In this document: piece by piece, positions 31,930 to 45,154 of the stretch
How positions within the stretch are numbered: the first letter of the stretch is position 1
How the letters are laid out: every line of letters starts with the position of its first letter
Origin: Cerrena zonata
Lineage: Eukaryota; Basidiomycota; Agaricomycetes; Polyporales; Cerrenaceae
NCBI GenBank assembly: GCA_038087015.1
Contig: JASBNA010000018.1
Location: 372,001 to 436,000 of the forward strand
Length of the DNA stretch: 64,000 nt
Direction: 5' to 3'
Notes under the pieces: model-generated
Seen by the model: only the letters and a program-made list of their open reading frames with translations
What the model was told of the DNA's origin: nothing
The model's database searches: none
Translations under genes and position numbers: made by a program

Positions 31930-32500
31930 GATGGCTGACTCACTCCTCAACCTCTCTCAACCTATATTAATATTTCTAAACCCTGGAGTGCAGTGGAATC
32001 GAGCTAGAGTATGTTTCAGAAAATATTTTTTCCCCTACCCAAGGACCTTATCTACATACCTCCCTACCATTGCCTACCATTCCGATAATCATCCAAACAT
32101 TTTGAATTTTGCTTCCAAAAGTGACCCCAGCCCCCTCGCTCCTCCGATGGACCATCCCACCCTATACTACCGTTGTCCCCCATCCACCAGATGATCTATC
32201 TCACACAACCCACCCATACTCCCATCTCACACTCGTGCCGTAGCAGATGGACCATCTCTGCCCTATCCACTGCTTACTTCCTTGCTCTCCAGATGAGCCA
32301 CCTCGCACTCAAATCTGCATTCTCCCCTAACCTCCAGATGAACCATCTTACCCTCTCTGGTCACAATCTTGGTAATTCCCAGCTGGGCCATCTGATGTGA
32401 CTATGCTGCCACATCGGCGCCTTATCTGATATGATATTACCATAATATATTGACTGAAGGGGTTGGCTGGGGTTTCTGCTTGAATAAAGGTATTTGAGGT
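31930..32500 (+). repeat. LTR and primer-site fragment related to the second gypsy element
   Basis: Near-palindromic words of the type AGATGGACCATCT occur at about 32148, 32188, 32244, 32289, 32335 and 32381 (steps of 40-56 bp), as in the 17.6-18.0 kb LTR but in the opposite orientation. The array is followed by CCACA, the likely LTR end, then a CGGCGCC primer-site match at 32414, and TATTGACTGAAGGGG, matching the start of the other copy. Only the LTR, primer site and first bases of the internal region are recognisable. Confidence 0.6.
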
Positions 32501-32903
32501 AAACCTGTAGTTAAACTGTCTACATGATTGAATCTATATAGATAGCCCTCATCCAGATTACCACATCATTCATGAGAGAGGGGGCTGGATGAAAAGTCAA
32601 TTGGTGTCTAGCTCTTGCCATTGTATTCCTGATTCCTATACTCTGTGGTACTAGATTTAATGTACAGCCTTTGACCCTTGGATTGTGACAATTTGAGGAT
32701 TTCTTCAATAAATGATACTGCTTCCATCTGTGCAAATACATCTTGATCTCTGTGGAGCCTCCATCCTGTGAACAGCAAAAGAGCATTTATTCAGATGCTT
32801 GATCCTAGGACAGAGTGTCACATCCTGTACAAGTGAGATGCATGCAGCCCTTACTTGTCTGTGCATCCAACTGTTGCTCCCCCCAACTACCTTCATCTTC
32901 ACT
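32501..32903. other. No gene seen
   Basis: Possible residue of the retroelement internal region. Only short ORFs, none with recognised features. Confidence 0.35.
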
Positions 32904-33363
32904 ATGCCTCACTCTTGTTCTCACTCTACTTCTCACTACCACCCAATTTGCAGTCTGTGTGGTCTCTTCAGTTGCAACCAATAGCTATTTATGATCAGAC
33001 TGAAGGATTTCAATTGGTCCTATACCTGGTCTCTCAGGATGAGGTCTGATGGGCCCTGATTCATTCAACAACCCAACCTCACTCAGAGAGCCAATGACCA
33101 TTGTCCTTGATGAATCCTGGGAGCAAGAACCCAAATATTTGTCAGGAGAGGAGCAATATCTATCCCCTCAAGCCCCAATTTTGACATCTCCACATACTTG
33201 CATATTACCTACTATGTATATCTATTTACTGCACAATCTGACACATACTTATATCACATTTGGACTTCTCCTTGGATCATATAGATCATTTCATATCAAT
33301 AGACTGGGAACATATATCACCTTGTACAAATATTATACATGTTTTTCTATTTTACACTGTATA
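32904..33363 (+). pseudogene. Exon-1 remnant of the F-box-like family, inverted next to gene A
   Basis: Begins ATGCCTCACTCTTGTTCTCA, matching the family start MPRSRSHS, and reads LQSVWSLQLQPIAIYDQT after a one-base frameshift. It then reads DESWEQEPKYLSGEEQYLSP, close to exon 1 of gene C (DESWEQESEYL). The frame breaks repeatedly. It runs on the plus strand straight into the 3' end of gene A on the minus strand, with no F-box exons. The same arrangement occurs at 55085-55511 next to gene C. Confidence 0.7.
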
Positions 33364-35671
33364 CTAGGTCTGGTTAATCACAGCCAAAATACCACATCTA
33401 TGTAACTTGGGCAAGAGATCAGTCTGAAATGTGAGACCTTCAGGAAGAACTTTTTTTTGTGTTATAGTAACCTTGTGGAGTGATGCAAATTGAGGGGAAG
33501 TGAGAAGAGTGTCAATCCTATTCCAAAGCTCAATATCAATCTCACTGATTTTGATATTATAAGATGTGTCAAATGTGACAGAGATGTAAGCAATATCAGT
33601 TGAGGTTATAGTTTGAAGTTGATTGGGCATGATGTCTGTCTGGAAATTAATACCAGTTGTATAATTGAGCTGAGTTAGATTGCTGCAACTCTCCAATGAG
33701 ACTAAGTTAGAATATTAGCCACAATCTATATATCACCATCTTTTATTGAAACCAACTTACTTTGAACAACAAATTTATTTGATATTCCCCAAGGGTTAAA
33801 GCTAAATGTTTGTAGGTGATCACTGCAGTGTATCACAAGAGCTTGAATTGCACTGCATAATTGATACATATCAGACCAAGAATTATCACAATCTATGTGA
33901 ATGTCAAGGGTTTTTAAGTTTGAGGTAAATGTTCCTGCTTCAACCAGTGAATCCAGAAGCATTATATTATCAATGTAATGTATGAATAATGTCAGTGATG
34001 TCAATGTGCATTTGAGCTTATTTTGATATAAAGACTTGAGTGAAAATGTCTTCTTAACAAGATTTCTGCTTAATAGATCAATAGAGAGTGCTCTCAAACA
34101 ATGAAAACATGCCACAAATTGCCAAAACCATTGTAATGAATATGGTTCTGCACCATTATTACAATCTAACCTAATGTCAAGACTTTGTATAGTTTTGTTG
34201 ATAGCATATTTGAATATGCTTGGATGTACATCATTGGAGAAACAAGTTCTCAAAGTAAGCTCCTTGATATTGGGCAGCCTATGTACTAGTAACATAACCT
34301 GTGTGATTACTGAAAAATTTTCATACATATCAAACTCTTCGAAGCTCATACTTTGCACCAAGCTGCAAATATGAGGGTGCTTGTGAATAAACATGGCATA
34401 TATGCAGATGTTTCTGCTATCAAGAATGACATTGACATTGTAATGTTTTCTAGTTCTTTTTGACCATATGTGACATACTTGTGCACAAACACCCAAGTGC
34501 TTCTGTGGTGACCATGGACAACATGCAACCCAGTCTATAATAGCATCATAGATTTCATTGGGAAAACAACCATTTGAGAATGAGCTATATAAATAAGAAA
34601 TTAAACATTATATAAGCAATGCAACAAATTGTTGTGACATACTGTTTGAATAGAGATGAAGGCTGTCTAGTAAAGTAGACTGGCCTTCGAACATGCCAAA
34701 ACTGCTTCTTTCTAACAATCTTCAGCCATTCACCACATATAAGAGCACATTGACACAACATCATCTGAGGATTGCTTGTACACCTAGAATAGTCAAGATC
34801 TGGAAGCCAAGATATAATCATGAGATAGATCTCATTGGGCAAGCATCCTGCCCAGAATCTCCTGAAAAATCAACACTTATCAGTAATGAAAAATCAGTAA
34901 TAATGCTATATTTATATACCTTTTTGCTACATATTTTGATGACAAACACAGGAAGAGATCTTCCCAGGGGGATAGCACAAGATTTTCTATCATAGTATCA
35001 TCCCACTCTTGTGAATCTTGCATATTAGCATCATATTGCAGATAGGCTGGGTCAGAAGATGGGCTCTGCAGTAGATGTGGATATGGGATCACAGAAAAAG
35101 GTGGTGATGATACTGAATTTGATATGTGGCTAGTAGCAGAGGGTGAAAAATGACTTGAGGGCATAGTTTGCAAAGTGAAGTCTGAGAATTGCATATTTTG
35201 CTGAGATATTAGCTGAAAGTAGGCTGTGTGGTCTTGGGGAGGAGTTGGGTTTGGATAATATGGTGGATCAGGTGGGAGAAGGTAATTTCTACCTGGTGGA
35301 ATATAGGGTGGAATGAGAGGTATGGGGATTTGTGATGGGGAAAAATGAGTATTATCAAACCCAACTGGGCCTTGAGACCATTCATCCCATGAGTCATTGA
35401 AAAGAGCAGGTGTCTGTTCTTGCAATGTGGGCAAGGTATTGTTGTCCAAGGAAGGAAAGGAAGGCATATTGAGGAGTGAAAGCAGATCATCAAAGAAACT
35501 TGGTTCCTCCAGGGGTTGGCTATGATCACTAGGGATAGAATCGATAAATGAGAAACCAACTGGTTCTTCCACTTGATCGTCAACAGGTGTGACCGATTGT
35601 GACTGGAGAGACCATGAAGATTGGAGGTTGGAGGGCACAGAGGATGTTGAGTATGAGCGAGAGCGAGGCAT
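33364..35671 (-). CDS. F-box-like/LRR-like family protein, gene A (710 aa)
   Basis: Four exons: 35671-34920, 34861-34643, 34584-33761 and 33701-33364, with introns of 58, 58 and 59 nt in phases 2, 2 and 1; the frame is intact. Exon 1 (250 aa) starts MPRSRSYSTSSVPSNLQSSW and is Ser/Pro/Gln-rich and disordered. Exon 2 opens with an F-box-like motif, GCLPNEIYLMIISWLPD (LPNE at 258-261), ending ALICGEWLKIVRK. Exon 3 opens with a second one, NGCFPNEIYDAIIDWVA (FPNE at 331-334), ending AQVCHIWSKRTRK. The rest has Leu-rich repeating segments (LPNIKELTL, LRALSIDLL, LTSLTLFI, LKTLDIHI) like degenerate LRRs. F-box proteins are usually substrate adaptors of SCF ubiquitin ligases; that role is inferred. 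Confidence 0.82.
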
Positions 35672-35773
35672 AGTGGGGATGATAGTAGCGAGTAAGAAGG
35701 AGGGGGACGATAGTTGGGTGTGCTGGCAGGTAGGTCTTGCGTACGCCTCGTGTGTACAGCGTGTGACGTGCGC

Positions 35774-35783
35774 TCCTAGGATT
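35774..35783 (-). promoter_or_regulatory. Conserved promoter box TCCTAGGATT of gene A
   Basis: The 10-mer lies 103 bp upstream of the gene A ATG. The same box lies 85 and 104 bp upstream of genes B and C. The stretch between box and ATG is also conserved (CGATAGTTGG and GGCA at similar spacing). A regulatory role is inferred from conservation. Confidence 0.5.
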
Positions 35784-36100
35784 CTGAGGATCATTTGAAC
35801 TCAAATATGACAGGTGGCTATGGAACGACGCCTGCTTTACCGCTCTGTGACCGCTCATGTTTCAAACAAAGGGATGAAAGCCATCATGATTTGTATATTG
35901 GACCTAGTAGGATGACATACAAGAAAGAGAAACACAATGGATGAAGTCAGAGACGTCTACCATCACCCACCATACAATGGTCCTGTATTAACATTGGATC
36001 TCCAAAGGTTCATCAGAGAGTTGTCTTCCGTGACGGATCCACAAGCAAAGGTGAGATGAACACGGTCTGTAGTCCCGCACAATGATGAATGTGTATGATG
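35784..36100. other. Upstream region of gene A, no gene seen
   Basis: Nothing recognised apart from short ORFs. It leads into the decayed repeat complex. Confidence 0.35.
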
Positions 36101-36690
36101 TGGTGCCATGTATGCCCTGAAAGTAGAACGATACAGATTGTGGATGGTACGACGATGTGTAGGGCTTTGGGAAAGACATAGGAGAGGACTCAATCGTCTC
36201 GATGGACCTTGCTGCCTACTACCGCAGATGGTTATAGAGGGAAAATGTAGATCGGCAAGTAGGCTGATATGTTTGAGGCTTTGTCGCGGCATGATACCGT
36301 CAATTTGCTGCTATAGACAAGTGTGGGCAATTTTAGGAGAGGATGTGCAAAGGGATGTTGCAACAGAGATTCATCAGACGAGCAGTTGTGAGAAGAGAGC
36401 ATAAGACAATGTTCATGATTACAGAAGTCTTAGAGAGAAGGTATGCCTATCGCGTGTCAGCTGAGCTCTCCATTGGTACTTCCTCGCGGGTAACTGGAAA
36501 TAAACTCAACGTACAAAGTGCTGTTAAGCAGCAGACGCGATGCACAAATCCCAATCATTATTCGGATCGGCATTAGACAGATATATGTTCACAAGCTGAA
36601 GTATGAGGAAGCCAGCCAGATGTCCGGGAAGCTCTGGGGTGACCATAGAGCGAAACATTGAGGAGGACGAGTAGCCGACCGTACTAGTTC
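36101..36690 (-). repeat. Decayed copy of repeat R1 (divergent pair unit 1)
   Basis: On the plus strand ATTCATCAGACGAGCAGTTG (about 36371) and the following GTTCATGATTACAGAAGTCT match the copy at 39820-39880 (TCATCAGACGAGCAGTTT..). The same kind of sequence is at 52450-52530. It is coding-like only on the minus strand and heavily mutated. The unit ends near 36690, where the opposite-strand partner starts. Confidence 0.45.
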
Positions 36691-36699
36691 ATCGAAGAG

Positions 36700-37530
36700 G
36701 AGGTGACCGGCTGGGCGCACCTTTGTATCTCTGTAGGAACATCAGTCAGAATCTCTTTGATGGCTCATACATGCTCTTCCTCTTCCCGCCTACCCTACAA
36801 GTAGCGTTTCCTATATTCCAGTGCCACCCACCCTACCGAGACCTTCCTCGCTCGGAGTTGCTTGTCTCTCGAGTCTCGGTTATTTCTCCTACACCACTAC
36901 TTCCACTGCTGTCGTGCACTTTCCTCCAGCCAGACTTAGTTCACCGCACTTTTCTCACTCTTATGTTCCTCCAATGCTTGCCCTAAAGGTGGATGCTCCC
37001 AATACATGCCCCTTTCGACGATATCTCCAAAGTTCAATGGGCAACTCGAACTCCTCGGGAAAGTAGTCGGAGGCTTCACGTTGTAAGTCCTTCATTATCC
37101 TACCCTGAAAAATCATCGTAGTGCGCTGACCTCCAGGTCCTTTCCATCCCTGATCCCTTACTCCAGGCCGTATATCTCATCCAATATCATGAACTCGACC
37201 GTTGTTCAGTCACCCTGTGGTCTTACCCCATACTTGCATCGACCCAGTTTTGAAACAAACTCGATGGGTGTACACATCCCGTCACCAACTTACACGTCTT
37301 GCGGTTCACACTTTCTTTCATCTCCGGATACCCAAGCACCTCGATCGATTTCTATGTCGAATTTCCTCTGTGTCCATACTCGCCGGTCCCTGAGACTCTG
37401 TGGTCCAGACTCCCTACGTATGATTGCAGAAGCCAGAGTACTAGCGATGCCTCGAATGCACTTTACAAATGCAACCTGACAAGGCGATAACCATCATGGA
37501 CCGTAAGCTCATCACTTCTCCTGTCCTGAC
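36700..37530 (+). repeat. Decayed plus-strand partner of unit 1 with an exon shared with 49.5 kb
   Basis: Coding-like segments include LQAVYLIQYHELDRCSVTL and YPSTSIDFYVEFPLCPYS. The part at 37259-37500 matches 49538-49760 (CTCGATGGG.., CGTCACCAAC/CGTCATCAAC.., GCGGTTCACACTTTC/GCGGTCCACACTTTC). A likely intron donor lies near 37085. Several stops break the frame. No family is recognised. Confidence 0.45.
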
Positions 37531-39169
37531 TATTTGATAAATGATCGAATTGGCAAGTCTAGGCGCAGAGACCAGATGATGAAGAAACATGACCACATCC
37601 AAAGCGAACCGCTGAATAGTGGGTACTATTCGAAGACAAGTAGGAAGGACCATCGAAAGGCCATTCCTCATGTGACATGGACCCGGCGGTGGTTTGACAA
37701 AGGAAAATAGACCGTTATGAGTAAAGTTAAAGTAGAGTGAAGGGACTGTGGGTTGAAGTACGTTCAATCGACCGCGAGATCCGGAGCAGATGAATACAAG
37801 TAAGAGGAGTCGAAAATGGTGTTTGACATTGGGATGAAATATCGATCACCAAGCTTCTATTCGAATAGTATCGCGATGAGTATGCCGCTTGCTGTGCATG
37901 ATAGAGATAACACCACATATACTAAAGCTAAAGGCTAGGTGGCGTACTTGAGGAACGAGGGTTGGATACGAATAGTCCATAGAGGGACATTGTACGATCG
38001 TCAAAGACAACCCAAGGCAAGAAATTGGGCCTGTCGAGTCAGTATCGTACATTCAGTGATTGCCTGGGATGATCACCATTGCCTGCGGCGATCTTATCGG
38101 CCTCGACGTCGAAGACGGCTTGAACACTGCGTAGACAAAAGGACATAGGTCGCTAACGGACAGCCGATGGCCATTGTTAGGTTGAGACGAGAAGGATGCA
38201 CCGGGGATAGTAGACCTGCTATTCAGAACCACATCGCATGGGACAGGTTAGGCAGTGGAGCGGAAGGCAACAAGTAAGCAAGAAGGCCAGCGCAAGGTTG
38301 CGGGTGTTTGTGTTATAGGTGTAGGAATGAGACACGAGAATATATCGGTGAAAGGGGTCCAGTAGGAATTTAGAGTTCGGTATGACGGACGAGAAATTTA
38401 AGCATTCAGATGATTTGTAGATTTGTGCCCTATCGTTCCAAGCGGGGTTGTTGAGTTCGATAGAACGAACCGTGATCGAGGCTGGCATACTGCTGCGACA
38501 AAGTCAACTTGCGAGAAAACGGCAACCGTGAATGTAACTAGACTCACCATGCTGAAGACGGACTACGGGTTCCGACTCATTCCCTTTTCTCGTCATCCTC
38601 CTCGATGGTCCGATACATGAGCCCGTCGAACCCGCAACGCGCCGATTATTGTTGACTGGACAGAGAATATGACATCGAGACAGATATGTGCAACCATTTT
38701 TCTTCTATCCAAGCAAGAACTCGATCGGGTCGAGTACAAACGGGATCGACGAAGTTGGTGGTCCTATTCCAATAGTCACGTTGAGAGCGAGCAAGTCGTA
38801 AGAGCGCGGAGTGGGGTGACAGAGAACTTTAACGTTTGCTGCTACAAGCACAAACATGACCATATAGTCGTTCATGTGTTTACTCACCACCGCAGGATAC
38901 GTGAAAAAAACTCGGTAAAGACGCGAGTACGAATCCGTTTGAAGCACCGGAGTGATTGAGGGCTTGGGTCAGCAGTACGGAGAGTCGTTGAGAGCACTAT
39001 GTCACAGAGCGAGTCCAGCACGATAGATACTGAGGAGACATACGTTCTGCGGTGATTTTGATGGGTCTGCTAAGCACCGAGGACTACGAGAACGTATCGT
39101 AGATCCGTTCGAGACTCCAAGATAGACAGATATTTGGTGTTTTTAAATACGGGTAGACTACACTAGAAC
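37531..39169. other. Repeat-derived sequence without a supported gene
   Basis: The stretch 37580-37730 (CATGACCACATCCAAAGCGA, then AGACAAGTAGGAAGGACC) matches 50400-50600, so the repeat complex continues here. The remainder holds short ORFs only. Confidence 0.35.
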
Positions 39170-40207
39170 CTTCGTAGAGAGAGTGAGTGAAACGAGTGGT
39201 TAAACAGTTTCGAGAGGCGTACCTAGGGATAGTCCGACCTCTACTCGATAGCAGAAGCCTTTTTATCCCTCCCACTCTATCCGGGTCACTGACTCCCCGA
39301 CCAGATCGACGACCGAAGGTTCGGTGATGAGGGAAGCAGTTATCCCAAGATCGACACCAGTACATAGGCTTGAGATCTAGAGAAAGAGGAACGGCATAGC
39401 TCACGTTTGAATGCAGTGAAACAAGCCGTTGAATAGAGCTGCGTAAAAGGTCATCGAGCGAGATATCGACGGCAGATGACGAATCGGGGCCGTTGAGAGA
39501 ATGGGAAGGCATGAATCTCGTTTGTGATCCACACACGCAAAGTAGCTTTTGGGAGCAGATGGATCGTGGACCTTTGGGTCAGGACAGTGAGACTGCACGG
39601 ACTGTCAGTGATCTGAAGATATACGAGAGTTTCAAGACATACGAGTACGAGATCCGATCGTGTCGACGGATTACCCTTGCCTAAGAGCATGGCACGTCAT
39701 GAAGAAGTAATATTAGGTCAATCCAGCCGGGGGCTTCGTGTATGGTGTAATATGATACCATAGAGCCATTCTTGTATAGTAGTCATCTCGGTGGAGGAGT
39801 CGCAGCGGATACTGCTAGAAAAGAGTCATCAGACGAGCAGTTTGGGGAAGCAAGAGCATATTCGTGATTCAAGTCTTGGACATCAGTGAGAGGATGACCA
39901 CGAAGAACTATTGATGGCGAATAGTGTAAGGTATGGGGAGATGCTGAGCTGATACGAGATAGGTATGCTAGAAAGACTAGGAGACTAGACGTTAAACGTA
40001 TGAGGTGGCTCGGAGAAAGCAGCAGAAGAGAATGTGTGAGCCGGTGCCAGGAGTTGTTGCCTGAGTCGGCATCTGATAGGCATTGTAGATCGAGAACCTC
40101 GGGGTGTAAGAAGCGGTTAGGATATTCAAGGAGTGAGAGTGAGCAGAACATTGAGAAGGAGGAAGAGTCGACGATCGAGAGCCGGGCGTCAGGTTACGAT
40201 CGAGTTC
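39170..40207 (-). repeat. Decayed copy of repeat R1 (divergent pair unit 2)
   Basis: On the minus strand it reads FLHPEVLDLQCLSDADSG (about 40110-40050), also seen at 48600 (FLHPEVLDLSCLSDADLG) and 52730 (FLHPEVLYL). Further on, AVDISLDDLLRSSIQRLVS (about 39460-39400) recurs at 60715 as AAVDISLGDFLHTVF. These look like exons of one old protein-coding gene. The function is not recognised. The whole block aligns with 51815-53200. Confidence 0.55.
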
Positions 40208-40500
40208 GACCACTCCACTCCTGCTCTTCTCTTCGATGTACTCTCTCTCAGGCTTTAGGTCTCCCTTCTACTGAACGTACCTTCTCGTCTTCTCTTCCTA
40301 TATCTCGCTCTTAAGATGCAGGTCCTCGATCCAACTGACGATCTTCAAACACCCTACGAAATCGTGCTTGCTGCTCTCACAACTACTTAACGACCCCCCT
40401 ACAACATACCTCAGAATTCCTATCGTTGGGATGTACACTTGTCGCATTATCGATTAACTGAGTTGTAGAAGGTCGGAGACCTCACACCGTAAGTCACTAG
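40208..40500 (+). repeat. Plus-strand partner of unit 2, decayed gene start
   Basis: Starts at CCACTCCACTCCTGCTC, shared with 53213. An ATG at 40317 opens a frame reading MQVLDPTDDLQTPYEIVLAA, then TAA and TAG interrupt it (each one C-to-T from Gln codons), ending at a GTAAGT donor near 40489. Product unknown. Confidence 0.4.
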
Positions 40501-42586
40501 CAATTCAACCATGAGAGCAGGTTGACACGTCCTACTTGTCTCCTGAGGACCCTCCATATGAGTATAACTGCATACGATATGAAGGGCTAACTTCGTGCTC
40601 ACCGCAGCGCGTGAAATCTGTAGATGTCCCGGTTCGTTGCATGTTGCACTCGATAACACGGTTAACTCATCATCGCCTCTTCCAGGCTCACGCCTCCGTA
40701 GCCCTCGATAGATATGCTCGAGAGAAACAATAAAGTACGTATCCCATATACTCTGTCGTACGAATACTTAGGGGATCTCATATTACAGCTGGTTCCTCCG
40801 CCTACAGGCGTAATCAAAAATAGCTCTCGAAAACTATAAAGCTTGTTGGGCACCGCCTTTCTGGTTTCACAGAAAGGGTCTTCTGGACCGAGGTCCGTAT
40901 AAATACCTTCGTATCATTGTCCCTATAACACTCGCCAGAAACCCTCAACCCTCACTAATCAAAACATCGAGTGTATGACGTATTCATGTATCGATGAGGT
41001 TCGAGCTATTGAAGATGGAGGGGAAGTGGAGGCATCGGGATGTCTTTAGAAAGGTGCGTGGCTTCTTGATAATGTGCAGGTTAAGGCCAGTGATTTCACG
41101 GTGAGTGATCGAGATCGTGTTTGTGTTGCTTGTTAGACATACGGTACGACTAGGTCCAAGCCCCAGTACATGCCAGTCCACTGGGGATAATCGTGTCCTA
41201 CCTACCTTGATCTCGCGCGAGGGACCTGTACTTTGAGAAGTACAAAAGCCCTTCCTTGAAGACAGTACGGCTTGTAGTGCTTATGTGGCATTATCTCTGT
41301 CACAAGCCGTAAGCGTGATATTCATCACGCCATCCGTCGTTAACGACGAATGCTTGGTACTCGACGGTTGGCTCGACTTCACCCCCCGGCCATATCATCC
41401 AAATCAACTTGACGAAAACCCACCTCCTTGTCGAACACCTCACTCTTTCCGCTCGTATCTATCTAAGAGCAAGGTTCGGAATCCATGCTTTTTATTCCAG
41501 ACAACGAATGCATGCAGCTACACTGATGACGCTTTCAGTTTTTTCAGACCATTATTTAGTCGTACGGGGTCCATTCTACATGATAGTAGCATCGCTTCGC
41601 ACAAATCAACACGGACCATGTGAGAAGCCACATTTCTGGCACCTCACCGCTGAATATGCCTTACCTTTCGGGAGTCGAGGAGTCGCCTTCGAAAAACATC
41701 TCTTCATCCTGTAGATCTCTCCCTTGACTCTGAATGTGTAGCTACGCCTCCTGGATCCATCAAGTGCATCCCGATGTGACAACACTGCAAACAGAGTTAC
41801 TCAGTTAGTTTTCTCCTCAAATGGTATAACTTGGGTCATGATCATCGGTCTAGATAAATAATACTGCATCCACTCCATGTTAAAGCCTTTCATACTCTGT
41901 GTGTTAGAGCCGATATCTGTGATCAGATGAATTTCATCCATTCTCGAGACCATCCAGCTAACGGTGGATCAAATGAGACATCCGTGTAGCTCAGTTCTGT
42001 GTAGCACAACATGTACAATAGTCCTGTACTCGCCTGTGATCAACGCATGAAAAAAATTCAGTCTTGGTGATGATGAAATCCAGAAGGATAGGTCTCGCAC
42101 GTCGAAACAATGTGGATGTGGGACAGGCAACGGCAAACATATGGACACAAGAATAAGTATGAGAGGTATGTAGCACAGGATCCCGATGAGGGTGGAGCAT
42201 AGGTGTGTGAACCACAGTCAGTCAAAATATATATTGGCGGGCATGTACAGTTGACAACAAAAGAAAGCATTTCTGAAGCTTAGCACTTGCATAACAAGAA
42301 TGTCAGAAATAATGTACCTTTTGGTCAGTTATAATTATCAGGAAGCTGTCTGCAATGCATTTGAGAGCTGGTTGTCACTCAGACCGGGGTAAATCCAGGA
42401 TACAAACAGTAATCTAGAATGAGCTCTCATACTCGATGGGGATGGGCTCTATTTGGTAGTGACCATTGATTCTTGCACACTCTGAATTTCTCTTGATCAC
42501 AAAATTGATATAGAATTGAGACAGCAGTATTACTGAAAGTCCAGTACAATAAATACTGTAGAAGATTTACCATTCTTAACAAAACT
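40501..42586. other. No intact gene; short degraded ORFs
   Basis: An open stretch at 41285-41623 (112 codons, plus strand) contains VNDECLVLDGWLDFTPRPYH but no recognised domain. Nothing else is supported. The last 100 bp lead into the 3' end of gene B. Confidence 0.35.
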
Positions 42587-45070
42587 CTAGGTCCAGTTGT
42601 ATACAGCCAAAATGCCACATTTATGTAACTTGGGCAAAAGATTAGTCTGGAATGTCAGATATAGAGGAAGCATCTTTTTTTGTGTTATAGTAACCATATG
42701 AAGTGATTTAAATTGAGGGGTAGTGAGAAGAGTGTCAATCCTGTTCCAAAGCTGTTCATTGATATAAGCAGATTGTTGTGAGCCTCTTTTTTCAAATGTT
42801 ATGAAGATGTTGGTAACATTAGGAGAGCTTATAGATTGAAGTAGATTGAGCATATGTTCAGTTGTGATATCATCCTCAGTTATATATTTGAACTGAGTTA
42901 GATTGCTACAGCTTTCTAATGAAACTAAGTGAGAATATTAGCTGTGATTCATGATTATATCATATGTTATCAAAATCAACTTACTTTTTGAAGATAAAAG
43001 ATTTAATGATATAGGGATATGATTATCAGAATGCATAAACTCCTGTAGGTGATTACTACAATGCATCAAAAGAGCTTGAATTGCACTGCTCAGTTGCTCT
43101 AGCTCAGTTTGTGTGGTAGCACTATTGATATATGTAATAATATGAAGACTTTTGAGATTTGAGGTAAAGGCTCCTGCCTGAATCAATGAATCCAATAGCA
43201 TTGTATGATTGAGAGTATAGATATATATCTTAAGTGATCTCAATGAAGCTTTGAGCTTTTTCTGATATAAATACTCAAGTGAATATGTATTCATCACAAA
43301 ACTTGAAGCATATAGGTCAAGGGAAAGAGTTTTTAAAGAATGGAAGCAAGCAAAAAATTGCCAAAGCCAATGTAGTGGATGTTTCTTGTCATGATAACCA
43401 GAGGTAATATCAAGGCTGTTTACAGTTTTGTTGTTGATAGCATATTTAAGTATATCTGGATGTATATTATTCCACTGTCTGATACACAAAGTGAGCTTCT
43501 GAATATTAGGTAGCCTATGTATCAGTAAGATGATTTGTGTAGCAATAGAATAAGAAGCATCATCTGTGAATGGTTTCTGATGATCTATGCTTTGCACTAA
43601 TCTGCAAACATGAGGATTCTGATGAATAAACCTGATATAGTTTGATAGATTGTCATGATCCAGGATGATATTGGCATTTTGATGTTTTCTGGCTATATTT
43701 GACCATATATGACATACTTGTGCACAAATGCCTAGGTGCTTATGAGGTGACTGCTGGAAGCATGCAACCCAGGCTATAATAGCATGGTAAAGTTCATTTG
43801 GAAGACAACCATTTGAAAATGATCTATATACAATCAGAGAAGTTAGACAATATATGAGATGTATATCAAATTGAGTGGACATACTGTTTGAACAGAGATA
43901 AAGGCTGTCTGACAAAGTAGATTGGACTTTGGGACTGTATCTTTCTAACAATCTTCAGCCATCCACTACATACAAGAGCACATTTATAAAAAGGTCTTGA
44001 ATGGTTGTTGTGATAACTATATTCATCACTTGCAAGCCAGCAGATAATCATGAGATAGATCTCATTTGGTAGGCATCCCACCCAGAATTTCCTGAGAATT
44101 TAATAATCATCAGTAACAATTATTAGTAAAAATATTATATTTTTTACCTTTTTATCACATGTTCTGATAATAAGCATTGAAAGAGAGAGTCCCAAAATAA
44201 GAAATCCTCCTCCTCCTCTGATGGATCTAGCTCAGAGGATTGTATAGATGATACATCAGTCTGGTCTGATATAGAAGATGAACATGATTCTGGTAATTCT
44301 AATAGCTGAGATGTATTTGAAGAAGCATCCTCATCAGAGCCAACTGGGGAGAAACAGGCAGATGATGATGCCTGAGAGCTCAGAGAATAACAGTGGCTTG
44401 ATGATGCTTTATTAGACAAGGAAACATGGGAGGATGGGGAGGCAAGAGATGTTTGACTGTTGATATTTTCATATACTTGAGGATGGATAGGGTTTGTGAT
44501 TGAGGAATGACATGTTTGGGTATCTTGTAAGGGACACCTATTGAGGAGCTCTACTATTGATAATCCTGGTTGAGTAGATAATGCAGAAGCAAGGTTTTTG
44601 TACAGACCAGTAATATGGTCCTGCATCAATGAAAGCCCAGAAGTGTCAGATACAGAGGAAGTACCAGGTAGCAGGGGAAGATCTGGAATTGGAATACATG
44701 GTTTAAGAGGACCAGCTGATGGAATTGGAGTGACATCGTAGTTTGACACCCCCAGTTTCTCAACATTCTGGTCTTGGGAACGGTCGAAGATGACAGTTTC
44801 TCTACCACCAAATGTGGAAAAGGTTTCATCATAGAAGTCACCATACAAATCGTACAATGAAGGGTAATGAGGTGGATTATCAGGCAGGAGAGGATTGTCA
44901 AGCAAATAGGGTTCTCGTCTGAACGGACCAGTCTCCATAGTGAAAGATGAGAGATCAGTTGTCTCCTCAGCTTGATTGTAAACGGATATGACCGGCTGTG
45001 AATGGAGAGACCATGAAGATTGCAAGTTTGATGGTACAGAGGATGTGGAGTGTGAGCGGGAGCGCGGCAT
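42587..45070 (-). CDS. F-box-like/LRR-like family protein, gene B (768 aa)
   Basis: Four exons: 45070-44148, 44091-43885, 43823-42985 and 42924-42587, with introns of 56, 61 and 60 nt at the same positions and phases (2, 2, 1) as in genes A and C. Exon 4 is exactly 338 nt in all three. Exon 1 (307 aa) shares the first 20-odd residues with A and C (MPRSRSHSTSSVPSNLQ) and then diverges into a Ser-rich, acidic tail (DPSEEEEDF). The first F-box-like motif is GCLPNEIYLMIICWLA (LPNE at 315-318), the second NGCLPNELYHAIIAWVA (384-387). Leu-rich segments follow (LPNIQKLTL, LKTLSLDL, LRSLKIYI). The frame is intact. Cellular role unknown; an SCF adaptor role is inferred. Confidence 0.82.
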
Positions 45071-45154
45071 AGTGAAGATGGCGGTAGTGAGTGAGAGGGT
45101 GAGAGAGCGATAGTCGGATGTGTTGGCAAGAAAGGGTTGGGTGACTTGTGTCGG

